From NCBI GenBank assembly GCA_963693365.1, contig CAVNZM010000003.1, forward strand, positions 1,488,001 through 1,552,000: 64,000 nucleotides of DNA, read 5' to 3'. The translations under genes and the position numbers were made by a program. Source of the stretch: Amoebidium appalachense (Eukaryota; Ichthyosporea). Positions within the stretch are counted from its first letter, which is position 1. Each line of letters begins with the position of its first letter. Below the pieces are notes generated by a model that was given only the letters and a program-made list of their open reading frames with translations, searched no databases and was not told the origin of the DNA. Of the stretch, positions 1-38,244 are shown in pieces.

Positions 1-857
1 ACGCCCACATGATTTTTGTGACCGGCCAGTTTTAGTGCACACCTCTGTCAAACATCACTAAACCGTTGAGCCAAAGAGTATTGTTCCCGTAGCCTTTCAA
101 CGATCTAAGGTAACCGAGCAAATAACGATCTCATCCCCCTCCCCCCCCCCCCCCCCCCCCCCCCCTTCTGCACCCGCCATTCGTCGATGAGGTGAATGGT
201 TCGAAACACGGGTACTGTGGTTGTCTTGGGCGCCTTCTGGGGATGGGCTCTTCTTTTATGCATACTCTTCGTGTGTGAGTTGCACTCTGCACTATGATGG
301 TCGTTAAGAATGTGTACGATGTGCTCTATAGTGCATGCTTACCCCCCTCCCCCCCCCCCCCCCCCCCTTCACCCCCCTCCCCCTTCCCCCCCTCCACCTC
401 CACCTTTACCACCGCAATCGTTTCAACCACACTCCTTCTCTACTTTCTATTAGTTTGCGAAAACATTGCTTTCGGGCAGGCGCTCTGTTTCCTTCCAACC
501 TTTTTTTTTACTTTGACACGCCAGTTTTGTTTGTGGTAGCTTCTTCACTACTCGCATCACCACCAGTATCCTAACCCCAATGTGTTGTCTTAAATTCTTT
601 AGCCATACACACCTTAAAGGACTCCTCCCCGTGTCCCTTCCTCTCCATGTCCATCTCCCCCAACCCCTCCCACCCACCATCCCCATCCCCCACCACACCC
701 CACTCACATCCACACAGACGAACCTCCAACATCCCCTCCTGCCCAAACCTTCCCCCGGCCACACACACACACACCTTCCCCCGCACTTTAGTGTCTCATT
801 CTCCTGTGCACCTCCAGATCCAGCCCTCAGTGGTTGGACCAGGTCACCGGGTTCATC
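1..857. other. Upstream flank of the LDHD gene, no gene seen
   Basis: This stretch holds C homopolymers near 137-165 and 342-367, one copy of a dispersed repeat (about 205-345, listed separately) and a C-rich low-complexity segment at 620-780. Open frames here are proline or glycine runs produced by the repeats. No promoter motif for the downstream gene could be picked out with confidence. Confidence 0.6.
205..360 (+). repeat. Dispersed poly-C-ended repeat, copy A
   Basis: Copy of a roughly 130-150-bp repeat with the core GATGGGCTCT...TATGCATACT. It ends in a CT/C run. Related copies lie near 7705, 15545, 24593, 32270 (minus) and 61455 (minus). Confidence 0.5.
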
Positions 858-11298
<10,441 letters not shown>

Positions 11299-11361
11299 TA
11301 TTAGAATATGCAGTTGCTTGTGTGTGATCAGTCTTTTTTATGGATGACGGGTTTTTGGGCA

Positions 11362-11392
<31 letters not shown>

Positions 11393-12202
11393 GTTAAATG
11401 AATATCTAGGTGTGTGTTGGTTGGGTTGGTTGGTGAAGCCTGCATCAAGGTGTGGTTGTTGAGCCAGGCGCTGAGATTGACAAAGATGTTGCATTTGATA
11501 TGCATAGTGTATGTGTGTGCATGCATAGTAGATGGTGTGTTTTTTGCATGCATCTTTTGCCCCCCTCCCCCCCCCTCCCCCCCCCCCCCCCAAACAACAA
11601 CAACAACAACCACCAATATCCGCATCCCCGTTTTTTCCCTTGTTTTTTTTTTTTTTTTTCATTTTGTAGTCCTCCTTCCCATCACGTTGATCTTTTCTTT
11701 TTGTCGTGGGTTTTGTTTTTTTTTTCCTTTTTTTTTTTTTTTTTTTTTTTTTTGGGAAGGCGGGGGGGAGGAGGAGGAGGAGGGGGAGGGGGGAGGGGGG
11801 GGGGGGGGGGGGGATATTTTAGTGTCATTGCATTTAGTAGGCGTGAGAGAAGGTAGAATGTTTTAAAGAATGCAGTTATATTTCAAGAGCTATAGTGATG
11901 CTATATAGGCAATGTGAGCCAGAGACGACAGCAGTCATAGATGATATGAGCAACGGAACTACATATGAAACTCTGCCCCCGATTACTGGTTTGTCATGGT
12001 TATGAAGACTGTATCTACTATTTGTTCGCAACGTGTGCAATTTATGATGGTGTGTGCATACAACACTATTCTCGGACATATTCACGGGCTGAGGTGGTGG
12101 CATGTATTAAAAGTGGTAGAGAAGCTGAATGTATTCACAAATATGCATGCATGACCCGTGTCGGGAGGATCAGTGGCCCCCAATATAAAACACACACACA
12201 CA

Positions 12203-12247
<45 letters not shown>

Positions 12248-12977
12248 ACATGGCGATAATCTCGCGTGTGGCACTGTGCACATTTGCACATGTATGTGTA
12301 AAATGGACGGGTCAGTGGTGGTAGGGGTGGGTACGGGGGCGGAGTCCGGGTGGGTGGGTGGGTGTGTGTGTGGGGGGGGGGGGGGGGGGGGGGGGGGGGA
12401 GGGGAGGCTGAAGTCGTGTGCACAAGGTGTTGTGCTGTGAGGTGTTCATTTGGAACATTGACCGAATTCAGGGTTGACAGGGTTCGAAACGGAATGATCG
12501 AACATGGTGCTCCACCTTCGGACAAACTCAAACTGACGAGACCACATACCAACAAACACCATAACACTCACCACTACATACACAACTTGCTTTATTGATC
12601 GAGTCCATAACTACAAATACAGAATAATAACCACCACAAAATTTTCGTTTGACACAAGAACTCTGAGGCGCTGTTTTATACGTGCTTTTGCTGTGTGTTG
12701 TAGTATTGTCTTTCAAGCTTGATATCAAGCAAGTTTTATCTGTGACTGGCTGTATACTGGGCTGTACAATACCTATACAGCAGTTGAACGTTGTCAGGCC
12801 TCAATATCACTACTGAGTGCTATTTAGGAGGCCTTGGCGGGATCCCGTGGCGTCTTCCCCACCCTCGTAAGGACAACTTTCTTGGCAACATATTTTGACA
12901 CCACATCTGTAGCGTAGCTTACCCAAAAGCTCTTTGTTTCTTCGCGGACATGCATCAAGGTGCTTCGAACGGTGACA
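11299..12977. other. Intergenic, no gene seen
   Basis: Holds poly-T runs (about 11364-11391 and 11728-11753), a C run near 11575, a G run near 11800, (CA)n at 12190-12244 and a G run near 12372-12399. No supportable coding sequence. Confidence 0.55.
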
Positions 12978-13300
12978 ATGCAACCAGTCCTCCACCCTAC
13001 CACTGACGGTGAAAATGCACCAGTCCTCCACCCTACCACGGACGGTGAAAATGCACCAGTCCTCCCCCCTACCACGGACGGTATAAAAAAAAAACCAGTC
13101 ATCCACCCTATCACGGACGGTGAAAATGCACCAGTCCTCCACCCTACCACGGACGGTGAAAATGCACCAGTCCTCCACCCTACCACGGACGGTGAAAATG
13201 CACCAGTCCTCCACCCTACCACGGACGGTGAAAATGCACCAGTCCTCCACCCTACCACGGACGGTGACAATGCACCAGTCCTTCATCGTACCACGGACAA
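12978..13300 (+). repeat. 36-bp minisatellite, about nine units
   Basis: Direct repeats of a 36-bp unit containing GGTGAAAATGCACCAGTCCT. Because 36 is divisible by three, the array is open in several frames on both strands. One unit is disrupted by an A9 run near 13084. Confidence 0.9.
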
Positions 13301-14282
13301 GTGTTCGTTTTGCCAGCAGAAAAGATATAGGTGCGTCGGGCGACGAAAGAAGTGTGCAAGATATGTTCCCAGGGCACCCAGGGCTCCGAAGAATTCGAAG
13401 GCATGTCCGTCTTGTATAAAGAGCCATAAGAGTTTCAAGAAGGGTCCCAAATCAACATGCACATGTATTGAAGAAGGCGAAGGTAAGTAAAGCTGACGGG
13501 CTCTTCCCTTTGACCCCCCCTTCCCCCCTTCACACCCCCCCCCCCCCCCCCCCCTCCCCGAGGGGCACCCTTCCCCTCCCCCCTCCCCCTCCCCCCCGCC
13601 CCCTCTCCCCCCGAGGCACCCTTCCCTCCCCCTTCCCCCCCCCTTCTCCCCCCAAGGCACCCTTCCCTCCCCCCTCCCTCCCCCCTCTCCCCCCGAGGCA
13701 CCCTTCCATCCCCCCCTCCCCCCCCCCCCTCCCCCCCCCTCCCCCCCTCTCCCCCCGAGGCACCCTTCCCCCTCCCCCCTCCCCCTTCCCCCACACCCCA
13801 CCCCACAAGCATAAAAATGACGTAGTAGGACCCTGTTTTTTTCATTTAGCACCCAGCGAGAAACCTTTGCTGTTTGCTTTGTCAAGTTTGTGCTCTCGTA
13901 CATATTCAGTTAACTTGCATCACATCGTAGCAACGTTAACATGCACAGTTTTATAAATGGGCGGGAACTTGCATCTTTCAATGTTTTATGGTGCAAAAAA
14001 AGTGCCTTCCAAACTTGAACAGCAGCAAACCTCTGAGCTCTTTCACTCTACACAGAACCTCGCAAATATCCGGACTCCAATGAGGAGGGTTCGGACGATG
14101 AATCTTTAAACAAACGGCCAAGTTCAGCACCGTCCAGCCCACCCCCCAATAAGCAGGCCAAAAAAACGGCCGCTGATAAGCCAAAGGAGCATGATGATGA
14201 GAACGTGGACGGTGCAACACAACAGGAGTCTGTACCAACTGAGACGACAGGAAAAAGGAAAATTCCAATTTTAGAGGAGTGA
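12978..14282 (+). CDS. Tandem-repeat and Cys-cluster protein, unrecognised
   Basis: I do not recognise this family. Exons 12978-13482 and 14056-14282 join in phase (donor GTAAGT, acceptor CACAG) and give 243 residues. Residues 1 to about 105 are about nine copies of a 12-residue unit, HPTTDGENAPVL, encoded by a 36-bp minisatellite. Residues about 108-160 are basic and Cys-rich: C-x2-C-x6-C-x6-C, then after 16 residues C-x2-C and a final CxC. The first half recalls fungal Zn2Cys6 clusters, but the loop is much longer. The last 75 residues are Ser/Pro/Lys/acidic with KRP and KKTAADK patches resembling nuclear signals. The start is the first ATG in the repeat frame and could be wrong if the repeats are untranslated. 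A nuclear DNA-binding role is inference only. Confidence 0.5.
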
Positions 14283-14358
14283 AACGTGCCCTCTGGGCCC
14301 GCACCACCCACACGTCTACCACTACTAAGACCCAAGAACTTGTTGCTTCCTTGACATC

Positions 14359-14583
14359 CTAAACTCACCAAAGCAATCGAAGCCCTTGGGGAGCTTCGAA
14401 CGGAGTTGTCTGCGACACACGAGCGTGGAGAGGCGGAAGTTGAGGTTCTGTTTGAAGAGTTGCACGCTGTTAACCGCACGCTGTATGACCATGAGAATCA
14501 CATCAAACGACAGTCGATTCGTATTTCTTTGTTGATGAGTGAAGTACAACAGCTTCGGGGCGCGAGCGGTGGCCAGCCCAAAG
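14359..14583 (+). CDS. Coiled-coil segment downstream of the Cys-cluster gene
   Basis: An open stretch in the same frame as the preceding exon reads a charged heptad-like segment (for example TELSATHERGEAEVEVLFEE, then KRQSIRISLLMSEVQQL). It ends at a possible donor, AAAG|GTAACT, near 14584. Two TGA codons, at 14280 and about 14355, separate it from the Cys-cluster exon. It may be a further exon of that gene joined by an intron I cannot define, or the gene may be broken. No family recognised. Confidence 0.35.
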
Positions 14584-15183
14584 GTAACTATGCCGCTGTG
14601 TGTTTTAAATATCACACCATCCTTTTTTTTTTTTTTTTTTTTTTTTGAGGGGGGGGGGGGGCAGGTGTTGCCCCTGCCGAATGCGCCTTGATATTCGATG
14701 TGTTCGTGTTATATATGTGCCTTCGATATCTGCATAAGGGGGTGGGAAGAGGGGGGGAGGGGGGGAGAGGGGGGGGGGGGGGGGGAGAGAGAGAGAGAGA
14801 GAGAAAACCCACGGGAAGATCTCTCCCCCCTCCCCCCCCCCCCCCCCCCCCCCCCCCCGTCCCGCTCTGTCTCACTCAATGGTAGTTCTCGCCACCATAA
14901 ATCTTTTACTACTCGTATACGTCTTTAAGTTTCTGTGATTGGAGAATTGGTGTGTGTCGCTCTCAGTGTGTGCACGCCCAGACAACACACACACACACAC
15001 ACACACACACATATTTGACTGGTTGTATTGGCTACATGATGATAAAGTAACTAACACACACACACAGTGATGTGTGCACATATACAGCCACGAACATGCA
15101 AACACACCGCCCGCACAAGTACAGCGCCACACAGCCATACACATGTGCGCACGCGCGCACACACACGTGTTTGCGCGCGCGCG

Positions 15184-15262
<79 letters not shown>

Positions 15263-15540
15263 TGAGCGCGCATGCAGTTGAGTGATGTGAAATGACTTAA
15301 GTTGTGGGGGGGGGGGGGGGGGGGGGGGGGAGGGGCAGAGCAAGAAAGAGCCTCGATCTATTTCCCTATACATGGAGAAAACCTTTGATCAACAATCATT
15401 GAGAGACCTCGAACAGGAATGAACTTGGAGGGAATATCCGCAGAGTTCCCATGCCAGAGAATCAGTGTTAGCCATGATGCTGCTGTCTTGAGTTGGAGAG
15501 TCGTATATACGCGGGCTAAGGGGTCGAAACTCAGACGCAA
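14584..15540. other. Low-complexity region, no gene seen
   Basis: Contains a T run (14622-14646), G and C runs, a short GA tract and (CA)n at 15185-15258 preceded by GCGCGC. Only repeat-derived open frames are present. Confidence 0.55.
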
Positions 15541-15544
15541 TTGA

Positions 15545-15680
15545 TGACTTGGGCCCTCCCTGAGGATGGGCTCTGCTTATGACGCATACTGCGCGCATGG
15601 CTATGTTGCATACTTGAATGTTTGCCTTGGCATGTGTCCTTCGTGTACGCGTACTTCGTACCGTGTTCCGCATTCAACCC
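15545..15680 (+). repeat. Dispersed poly-C-ended repeat, copy C
   Basis: One of the best-preserved copies: GAGGATGGGCTCTGCTTATG, then TGTTGCATACTTGAATGTTT, ending TTCCGCATTCAA and poly-C. It closely matches the reverse complement of 32270-32412. Confidence 0.7.
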
Positions 15681-15928
15681 CCCCCCCCCCCCCCCCCCTC
15701 CCTCCCTCCCCCCCTCCCCCCCCCCCCCCCCCCCCCCCGCTCTCTCCTCCCCCTCCCCCCCCTTTCCCTGCCACGCTCACCCCCTGTTCCCTCATTATGT
15801 TTCTCACCCCTCGTTTTTTGCAAGGTGGGCTGTCTATCAACTTGTAAAGCATGAGTCATAACGTCAAACGAAAGGAGGGCACTACATAGTCGTACAGCCA
15901 GGCCATCAGCGTAAACATCAGGCGGTTC
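15660..15928 (+). pseudogene. Decayed copy of LDHD intron 5 end plus exon 6
   Basis: From 15824 the sequence aligns with LDHD exon 6 (3777-3890). Shared blocks include GGTGGG.TGTCTATC, CATGAGT, CGTCAAAC-like sequence and ACATAGTCGTACAGCC. The reading frame is destroyed: a TAA follows TCAACT, and there are deletions. The preceding C-rich tract and CCCCTGTTC also resemble the end of LDHD intron 5. It is a partial segmental duplicate with no visible flanking exons. Confidence 0.75.
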
Positions 15929-17364
15929 TGCTTGTATTGGTACTTGTTATTTACAGAGTTTTAGAGTGTGCCGCCGTTATTGTGTGCAGGTGTTTTGTTA
16001 ATTATATTAGAACAACCCCTGCTATGTATGGCCCTGCTGAGCTCCCGTTCCATACATTATAACTCGGGTTTAAGACAAGGTACTACGGCTAAGTGTTATT
16101 TAACAGGCGAATGATCGGTACATAATACTTCTTAACCTAGTACAATCCTTAGTATCAACTGTGCACAGGTAAGAGAAACTTACGGTGTACACTGGATGGT
16201 GTGTTCTCATATATACGTGTGTGGCTATGGTCGAACATATTACAGGCTGGTCACCCGGAAGGTCACAAGTCAGATTAATATATGGTGGCTGGCACTTGGC
16301 TTGTGTGTGTGTGTGTGTGTGTGTGTGTCTGTGTCTGTGTCTGTGTCTGTGTCTGTGTCTGTGTCTGTGTCTGTGTGTGTGTGTGTGTGTGTGCGTGCAA
16401 CCGCAACTGCAACTGTGCGTCCACGCGCGCCCGTGCGTGCGTGCGTGCATGCGTGCGTGCGTGCGTGCGTGCCTGGTTGCGTGGTTGCATGCGTGTGTGC
16501 ATGTGCAAATAAAAATGGAAACTGCTGACTTCACACTTCGAGCTCTCTGACGTGTAAGAACTGTAACTTAGTACTCACAGAGGGGCACGGTGGAGTGGGA
16601 TAGCTTTGACTTCTATTAACACAACGTACAACTGAGCCTGTCAGTCGTGTGTCTCGTGGTACACTCCTGATCCCAGCACAAATTGCAGTTGGAGACATTC
16701 TTTTTCCATTAGGATGCACTCGGCTTTTGAGCTGAATAATCAGAAATGTATAGCGTTTTTTCTTTTTGAAGCAAATGAAATGCTATGTTTTTTGCTCTTG
16801 GTTGGAAAGTGAGGAACCCTAATGGTCCAGATCAATGGTGGTGGTGCGGGCGGGGGGAAGGGAATCCGATTAATACGTGTTTCGTTTACAACTATCCCTC
16901 ACTTGTATGTAGTAAGGCCCACTAGCACACTGAAAAGAGTTTCCATGCATTTTGTATGTGTGCCTGGAAATCTGACCCACAATCAGATCCACAATTCTCA
17001 ATACCTTGCAATATTTTACGGAAGCATGCCTGGCGGGTTGGCCGCCCATTCAGCCTCTGCAAAAATATGGCAGGTTTTTATCCCTCATGAGGGTGGAAAT
17101 TCTTTGTGGGGTTAATCCCGGTCACCCCTTGCCTGCTGCAGAAATATAAAGCTCTAAATGTCCGCTGGCTGCAAGCAAATTTGGTAGTGACGATGTAAAA
17201 ACACAAATTATGGGATGGCAGGTTGAGGCCAAAACTAGGTTGACAGGGCAGGCGAACTTTCCGGCTGTTCATGTATATGATGATAATCATACACATGAGC
17301 CTCGAGGGAACTCGTTAATATGGTCTCGTGAATTTTGGCTCTAGCCAGCTAGAATCTTACTTCC

Positions 17365-17397
<33 letters not shown>

Positions 17398-17796
17398 CCC
17401 CGGAGCCCAGTGGCACGTAGACACGTGCACTGGGAAATGATATTAGATCTCCACACATGCCGCAAGGGCCAGCGGTTGCCAAATGAGTTTGAAAATTTTC
17501 AATTTAGAGTCTACCGCTACTGAAACGCAAATTTAGCCCATCCCTGGATAATTTATGGCTGTCACGTCTGTAATACAGTGTTTTTCGGTCACTGTTCATT
17601 CCGAATCTCTGCTGAAAGAGGGGAGGAGAGGACACTGGGGGGGGGGGGGGGGACAGGGGGGACGGGAATCCGACAGCAGCACAAAAAAGGTCATGAGTCA
17701 TTTTATTAATCATAAAGTCAATGCTCATTCAGCAGGTGTTGTTTTATGCTAACGTACCATTTACGGTGAGTTCTAGCTCACGCGCGTGTGTGTGTA

Positions 17797-17828
<32 letters not shown>

Positions 17829-18545
17829 CACAGTGTGTGTGTGTGTGGACATGTGTATGTGAGTGTGTCACCGAGTCCGTGTATGTGCGAAGGTGTGATT
17901 ACTTGCCCGTTATTACTATATGTGAGTCAATGTGTTCTCCGTGTGGGTGTGATGTGTGCATGCCCTATGCGTGGATGCGTATTGGTTATATGCTGTATAT
18001 GGGGCACTACGTATGTACACGTGCACTCGCATGTGCTCTAATAATACTTCTGTGCCCATAATGATTGAGAGAGGATACAGAAATTTCCTTTTGCAGCAAC
18101 AACATTTTAGGGCGGCGAATATCCGGCTTAAATTTGTACCAAATTTATACTAGTAATAAAAAGTTACTTTTCTGCTTGACAATGTGATTGTGGGACGAAA
18201 AATCAAAGTCCATCGACTCGAGGTCCTGTTTATTTCAAGAACTACAGTATGTGCATTTAGGCCAAAATTTAATAGGCATCACAGTCTCTACCTCCCACGT
18301 TCTTTAGCTCTCCCTCCGGGACCCTCCCTCTCCCATCCCGTCTCTCCCTCGGACTCACTGTATCCCCCCCCCCCCCCCCCCCCCCTTCCCCCACCGCCGT
18401 CCACTTCTCTTGTCGACTCCCTCGATTGCCTTCCCCCCTCCACCCCCCACCCCTTAAGTTCCCTCCAGCTTCTTTCTGTCTCCAGGTCCCAGTCTCCTTG
18501 CCTACCCCCCCCCCCCCCCCCCTTCCCGCACTCTCGTTCTTTCCC

Positions 18546-18627
<82 letters not shown>

Positions 18628-19119
18628 ACTCTCTCTCTCTGAAGCTCCTTTCGCTCAATCATCCCCCCCCCCTCTTCTCACACATTCTCTGACACTTCCC
18701 CCACCCTCCCATCCCATGGCCTCTATCTCTCTGATTGCATCACAGTGTTGGCGTCCTTCCATGTCGCACATCGAACATTAAATGTTCGCACACACACATT
18801 GTGCTTGTGTGTGAAAAGTGTGCCGTGTGTGTGTATTTTATGTGTGTGCATGCACGCACGTGTGCATGCATGTTCTTCCCAGTTATACTTGCACATACAG
18901 TGTCAAATTAACAGACACAACCAGTGTGCCCACAAGTTTCACGTATGGGTTTGGTAGAAAGCCCAGCTTTCACCACATCATAAAATTCAGCCAATTGCGG
19001 TTAGATCTCATTCTATGTTAAACAAGTAGTTATAGCAATCAAGTCGTACCTCAATGCGTGAATGCTGGGAAGCAAAAGAGCAAAAACCCCTAGATTAAAG
19101 GAAGATTTCGATCGTAATT
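15929..19119. other. Intergenic, no gene seen
   Basis: About 3.2 kb between the exon 6 relic and the CCDC90-like gene. It includes a TG/TGTGTC array (16302-16394), a GCGT-rich tract to 16500, a C run near 17368, a TG tract near 17790-17850, C runs and (CA)n/(CT)n at 18547-18625. Open frames such as 16822-17115 show no recognisable domain or splice context. Confidence 0.5.
16302..16394 (+). repeat. (TG)n with TGTGTC hexamer array
   Basis: TG repeat containing about eight successive TGTGTC units, flanked by pure TG. Confidence 0.9.
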
Positions 19120-26130
<7,011 letters not shown>

Positions 26131-26216
26131 CTGGATGAGGAAAAACATAAAATGTGTTAGGAAATTTTCATAAGAAATCCAGTTGGAAACCCCCGCCCCC
26201 CCCCCCTCCCCCCTCC

Positions 26217-26250
<34 letters not shown>

Positions 26251-26409
26251 TTCCTTCCTTCTGGAGAAGAAAACCATAAATTGTGATAGTAGATTTTCAT
26301 GAAAAATCCATCTAATCCCCCCCCCCCCCCCACCCCCCCTTCCTTAACACTGGCAAGAGCTCAAAACACACACATATATATACCTGCAGTTTTACCGCCA
26401 CAGGTGCAC

Positions 26410-26552
26410 TTGTGTGGGAAGAAGAGGGAGGGAGACGGGGGGGGGGGGGGGGGGAGAGAGGGAGGGAGGGAGGGAGGGAGGGAAAGAGAGGGAGGGGGAA
26501 GGGGGGAGAGAGAGAGACGGAGAGACAGAGACAGAGAGAGAGAGGGAGGGAA

Positions 26553-26600
<48 letters not shown>

Positions 26601-26880
26601 GAGAGAGAGAGAGGGAGAGGGAGAGAGAGAGAGGGGGGGGGGGGGGGGGAGAGAGAGAGAGAGAGAGAGAAGAGAAAAGAGAAGAGGAGTGGGAGAGGAG
26701 GGGGGGGGAGGGGGAGGGGTTGAGGGAAGAAGAAGGGACGGAGAGAGGGAAAGGGGACGGAGAGAGGGAAGGAGCGAGGGAGGCGGGCGGGCGGGCGGGA
26801 GCGAGGGGGGGGAGGGAAGGAGGGAAGGAGGGAGGGGGGGGGAGGGAGGGAGGGAAGGAGGGAGGGAGGGAGGGAGCAAG
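26410..26880 (+). repeat. Polypurine (GGGA/GA)n tract
   Basis: About 470 bp almost purely G and A on the plus strand. Mirror-like purine tracts of this kind can form triplex (H-DNA); no function is visible here. Confidence 0.9.
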
Positions 26881-28839
26881 GAAAGACCAAGCGATCAACT
26901 CCACTGCCTACATGCCGTACATGTAGCTGCGAGAACAGCACAGTTTCCCAATTACAACAGGGCTGCGACATAGCCTACTTGTATTCAACCGAACAGTACA
27001 AAAAAGTTTCTGTCAAAGATCTGACCGTTTGCTTACTAACCTAGACTCAGCTTATCCTTAGATCAAGATGAATGGCTTCAAGCTAGCTGCACTTACAACC
27101 AAAGATAGTTGCGCTTCCAACCAAGTCGCCCGCGGTTTGCAACAGAGTGTACCCCCTCTTATCTTACCCTCTCTCCTCTTCGTTAACTCTTCCAGACTCT
27201 CTGTCCACCAACTCTGTCCCTCTGTCCCCTGCAAAGGTTGCGTGTGTACAAGCAGTGTACGAGCAGAGCAAGCAACCGAGTTGAATGGGTGGGCGGGTGT
27301 GTGTGTGTATGTGGGAGGTTGGGCGAGGTGGGGGGGAGGGGGAGGGGAAGAGGGGGTTACCAGCCCGATGCAGACCCACATGCCAAGGCATGCTTGGCGC
27401 TTTTGGTCACATGAGCTCCACCCGAATCCTTTTAACTTGAGATCTCTCTGCTTGCTAGTTAATCCCAGTACGCGCTTTGTTCCTAAAGCAAACATGCCTT
27501 TCCCCCCCCAAAAAGAAAAAGAAAACAATTACTCGTTTTCAATACTAAAGTACGCGTCGGTGTTCAACCCTGGGTCCTCTGCTACAAACTATCTCCTGTT
27601 TAGACAACCTCTTCCATGTTCCGTGGAAGATGGAAATTTTTGTCTCAGAGCTGTGCCAGAGCACCTGAACCTTCAAAACATATGCGTATATAGCAATATC
27701 TATCTTATTTACTGCTGAATACTTATGCTTTGTCAGTTAAACACTCACATAAACGTGAGATTGTTCTCATGTTCTATAGCTACAAAAAAAAAAAAACAAT
27801 CTCAGCCTCCAAGCGTTCGCAGCTCCGTGGCCGCTGTCAGCTGGCTGTGTCGTCATCATGCGGAGCGAAATTTGAGATAACCGCCGCTAGAAATTTGAGA
27901 TAGACTATTTCTCGTGAATAAAAAATCCGAGGCTCCATATTCTGCGCGCATGCTGTTGCTGTGAAAACTACCCCTTTGTTTTATTTAGGCATCTTTGTGC
28001 ATAAAGCTCATAACTTATACACAAGTGAATTGAAGCGAAAGCATGCCGCTGCTTGTTTGTATGTACATGCAATTGAAACAGTGGCGCAGCACGGCATTTC
28101 CTGTATACTTTATCTAGGCCTTTGAGATAGGACGAACAGCTCCAGGTCACCCAATCATCGTGTCGTTATTTGTACCACTTTTGGTTAGTTTTGCTTCCGT
28201 TTCATTTGTTGGAACTTCAGGAACTAATCCCTACATACTAAAACCGTTTATATTCAAATTTTCTTGTCATCACTGAAAACAGAGATATCGCCAGAACATG
28301 ACATATAAATACACATTCTTCTTGTTAAACTTATTATAGCTGTTTATACTACTATAAAAGTTCCTTATTCTCAATTTTGAAGCATGAATGTATTTTCTTA
28401 GCACCAAAGTGTCAATTCTATTTTAAGGTAAATCGGAATGGCTACAAAGGACACCCATAAGTTGAAGATCTGGGGATCTGAACAGAGGCTTGAAAACTGA
28501 GACTCCAGCCGCCAGCCAACTCCACCGTTGACGCGTGCTTTGGCAAGCGAGCTGAACTGTGTCAACTGAACTCAAAGTGAATAATAGTCACCTAACTTGC
28601 ACCCACATATGTAATGCGCCCAACCATTCTCAAGGTAATAAGAGATAGCGAGCCACAATAGCTCTGAATGGACCTCTGTGTGGCTCCTATTCCCAACCTC
28701 CCCGAACGAGAACAGAGCTCTTTAGCCACCACCGTTCCCCACATTCACCCCATTTTGTCTTTATTCCAACCCTTACCCCCCTCACCCCTCACCACTTTGT
28801 GCTGTTACCTACACATTTACACCCTGTCCACACACGTAC

Positions 28840-29450
<611 letters not shown>

Positions 29451-29469
29451 TGCGCAACACACGCAGAGA

Positions 29470-37078
<7,609 letters not shown>

Positions 37079-37602
37079 AAAACGTCGTTTACCCCCCCAC
37101 CCCCCCCCACCCCCCCCCCCCCCCCCCCACCCCCTCACCCACCCTCTTTACTCGCTTTCACGTGAACAAACACACATGAACAGACTGGGATTTGTGTACA
37201 CTAGGAGGGAGAGGGGGTGTGTATGTGTGTGTATGTGTGCTGGGAGGGAAGGGGGGAGGGGGGGGGGGGGGGAGAGGGAGGGAAACAAGCGCACGTTTAG
37301 AGTTAGTAAGAACACACGTTATTGGTGGTTGGTGGTGGTGTGTGCGTGGGGTGGGGGGCAGCAAATGCAGTGATAAAATTGAATTAATCTGTTAGTTTTC
37401 CTTTACAATGTCTGATGGTGGAGTGTTGCAGGTGAATGCTAGACGTATCTTAGGCTGTCACATTTATAGCTCCCGATTTGTTTAAAGAGACATGTCGAAT
37501 GTGGTACCATTCAGGTTGAGAAATAACGGGCTAGGAAAGATTTTATGTTTTGGGTTCCCGTTGCTTACTTGAGGCATGGACACCTGTTACAGTATGAGGT
37601 AC

Positions 37603-37639
<37 letters not shown>

Positions 37640-37654
37640 GTTTGTTTTTTTTTG

Positions 37655-37733
37655 CCCGCTCGGTATATCCCCTTGGTGTTACATTTTATTATTATTTTTT
37701 TTTCCCGCTCGGTATATCCCCTTGGTGTTACAT
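37655..37733 (+). repeat. Exact 30-bp direct repeat
   Basis: Two identical 30-bp copies containing CGGTATATCCCCTTGGTGTT, at 37655-37684 and 37704-37733, each preceded by a T run. Confidence 0.9.
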
Positions 37734-37917
37734 AATGTACATCGGGTATAGAGCACATCTTTTTTTTTAATTCGGAGAATCTTTTCTTCAATTAGTGTTT
37801 CCCTTCTAGTTCTAGTTCTAGTACTAGTATGTGTTAAACATAATTGTTCGTATTTTTTGTGGATGTGCATGTGGTGGTGGTGGTTGGGTGGGGTGGGGGG
37901 TGGGGGGGGGGGAGGGG

Positions 37918-37953
<36 letters not shown>

Positions 37954-38207
37954 CAAGTCCATACGCCGGAAGTCCGGGGAGAACGATTCGATCCCCAAGC
38001 GACATAAAGGGGCCGTCAGGCCCCTCTAGCGGGGGGTTGGGGGAGCGGCAGTCAACTCATTTAGGGCCCAGACACACATAGGGTTACGGTTATTGGGTTT
38101 ATGTTTTTATTTTGGTAAATTATTATCAAGGATTGTATTTTTTTAGCCGGTTATGTTCTGATCTCCCTATACCTAGGGGCTTCCTTTCGGGGGGGGGGGG
38201 GGATTAG

Positions 38208-38244
<37 letters not shown>

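Noticed and set aside
14280-14358. TGA read as an amino acid, linking the Cys-cluster exon to the coiled coil
   Set aside because: The CCDC90-like gene ends normally at TGA, so the code is standard. Splicing or decay is a simpler explanation.
16822-17115. A 97-codon open frame
   Set aside because: No domain, no coding-like neighbours, and its length is expected by chance.
27068-27718. A 216-codon open frame on the plus strand
   Set aside because: It contains G-rich and TG-repeat translations, has no recognisable domain and no splice support; the neighbouring minus frame is equally open.
37960-38035. tRNA-like GATTCGATCCCC arm
   Set aside because: No acceptor stem, D arm or anticodon arm can be built around it.
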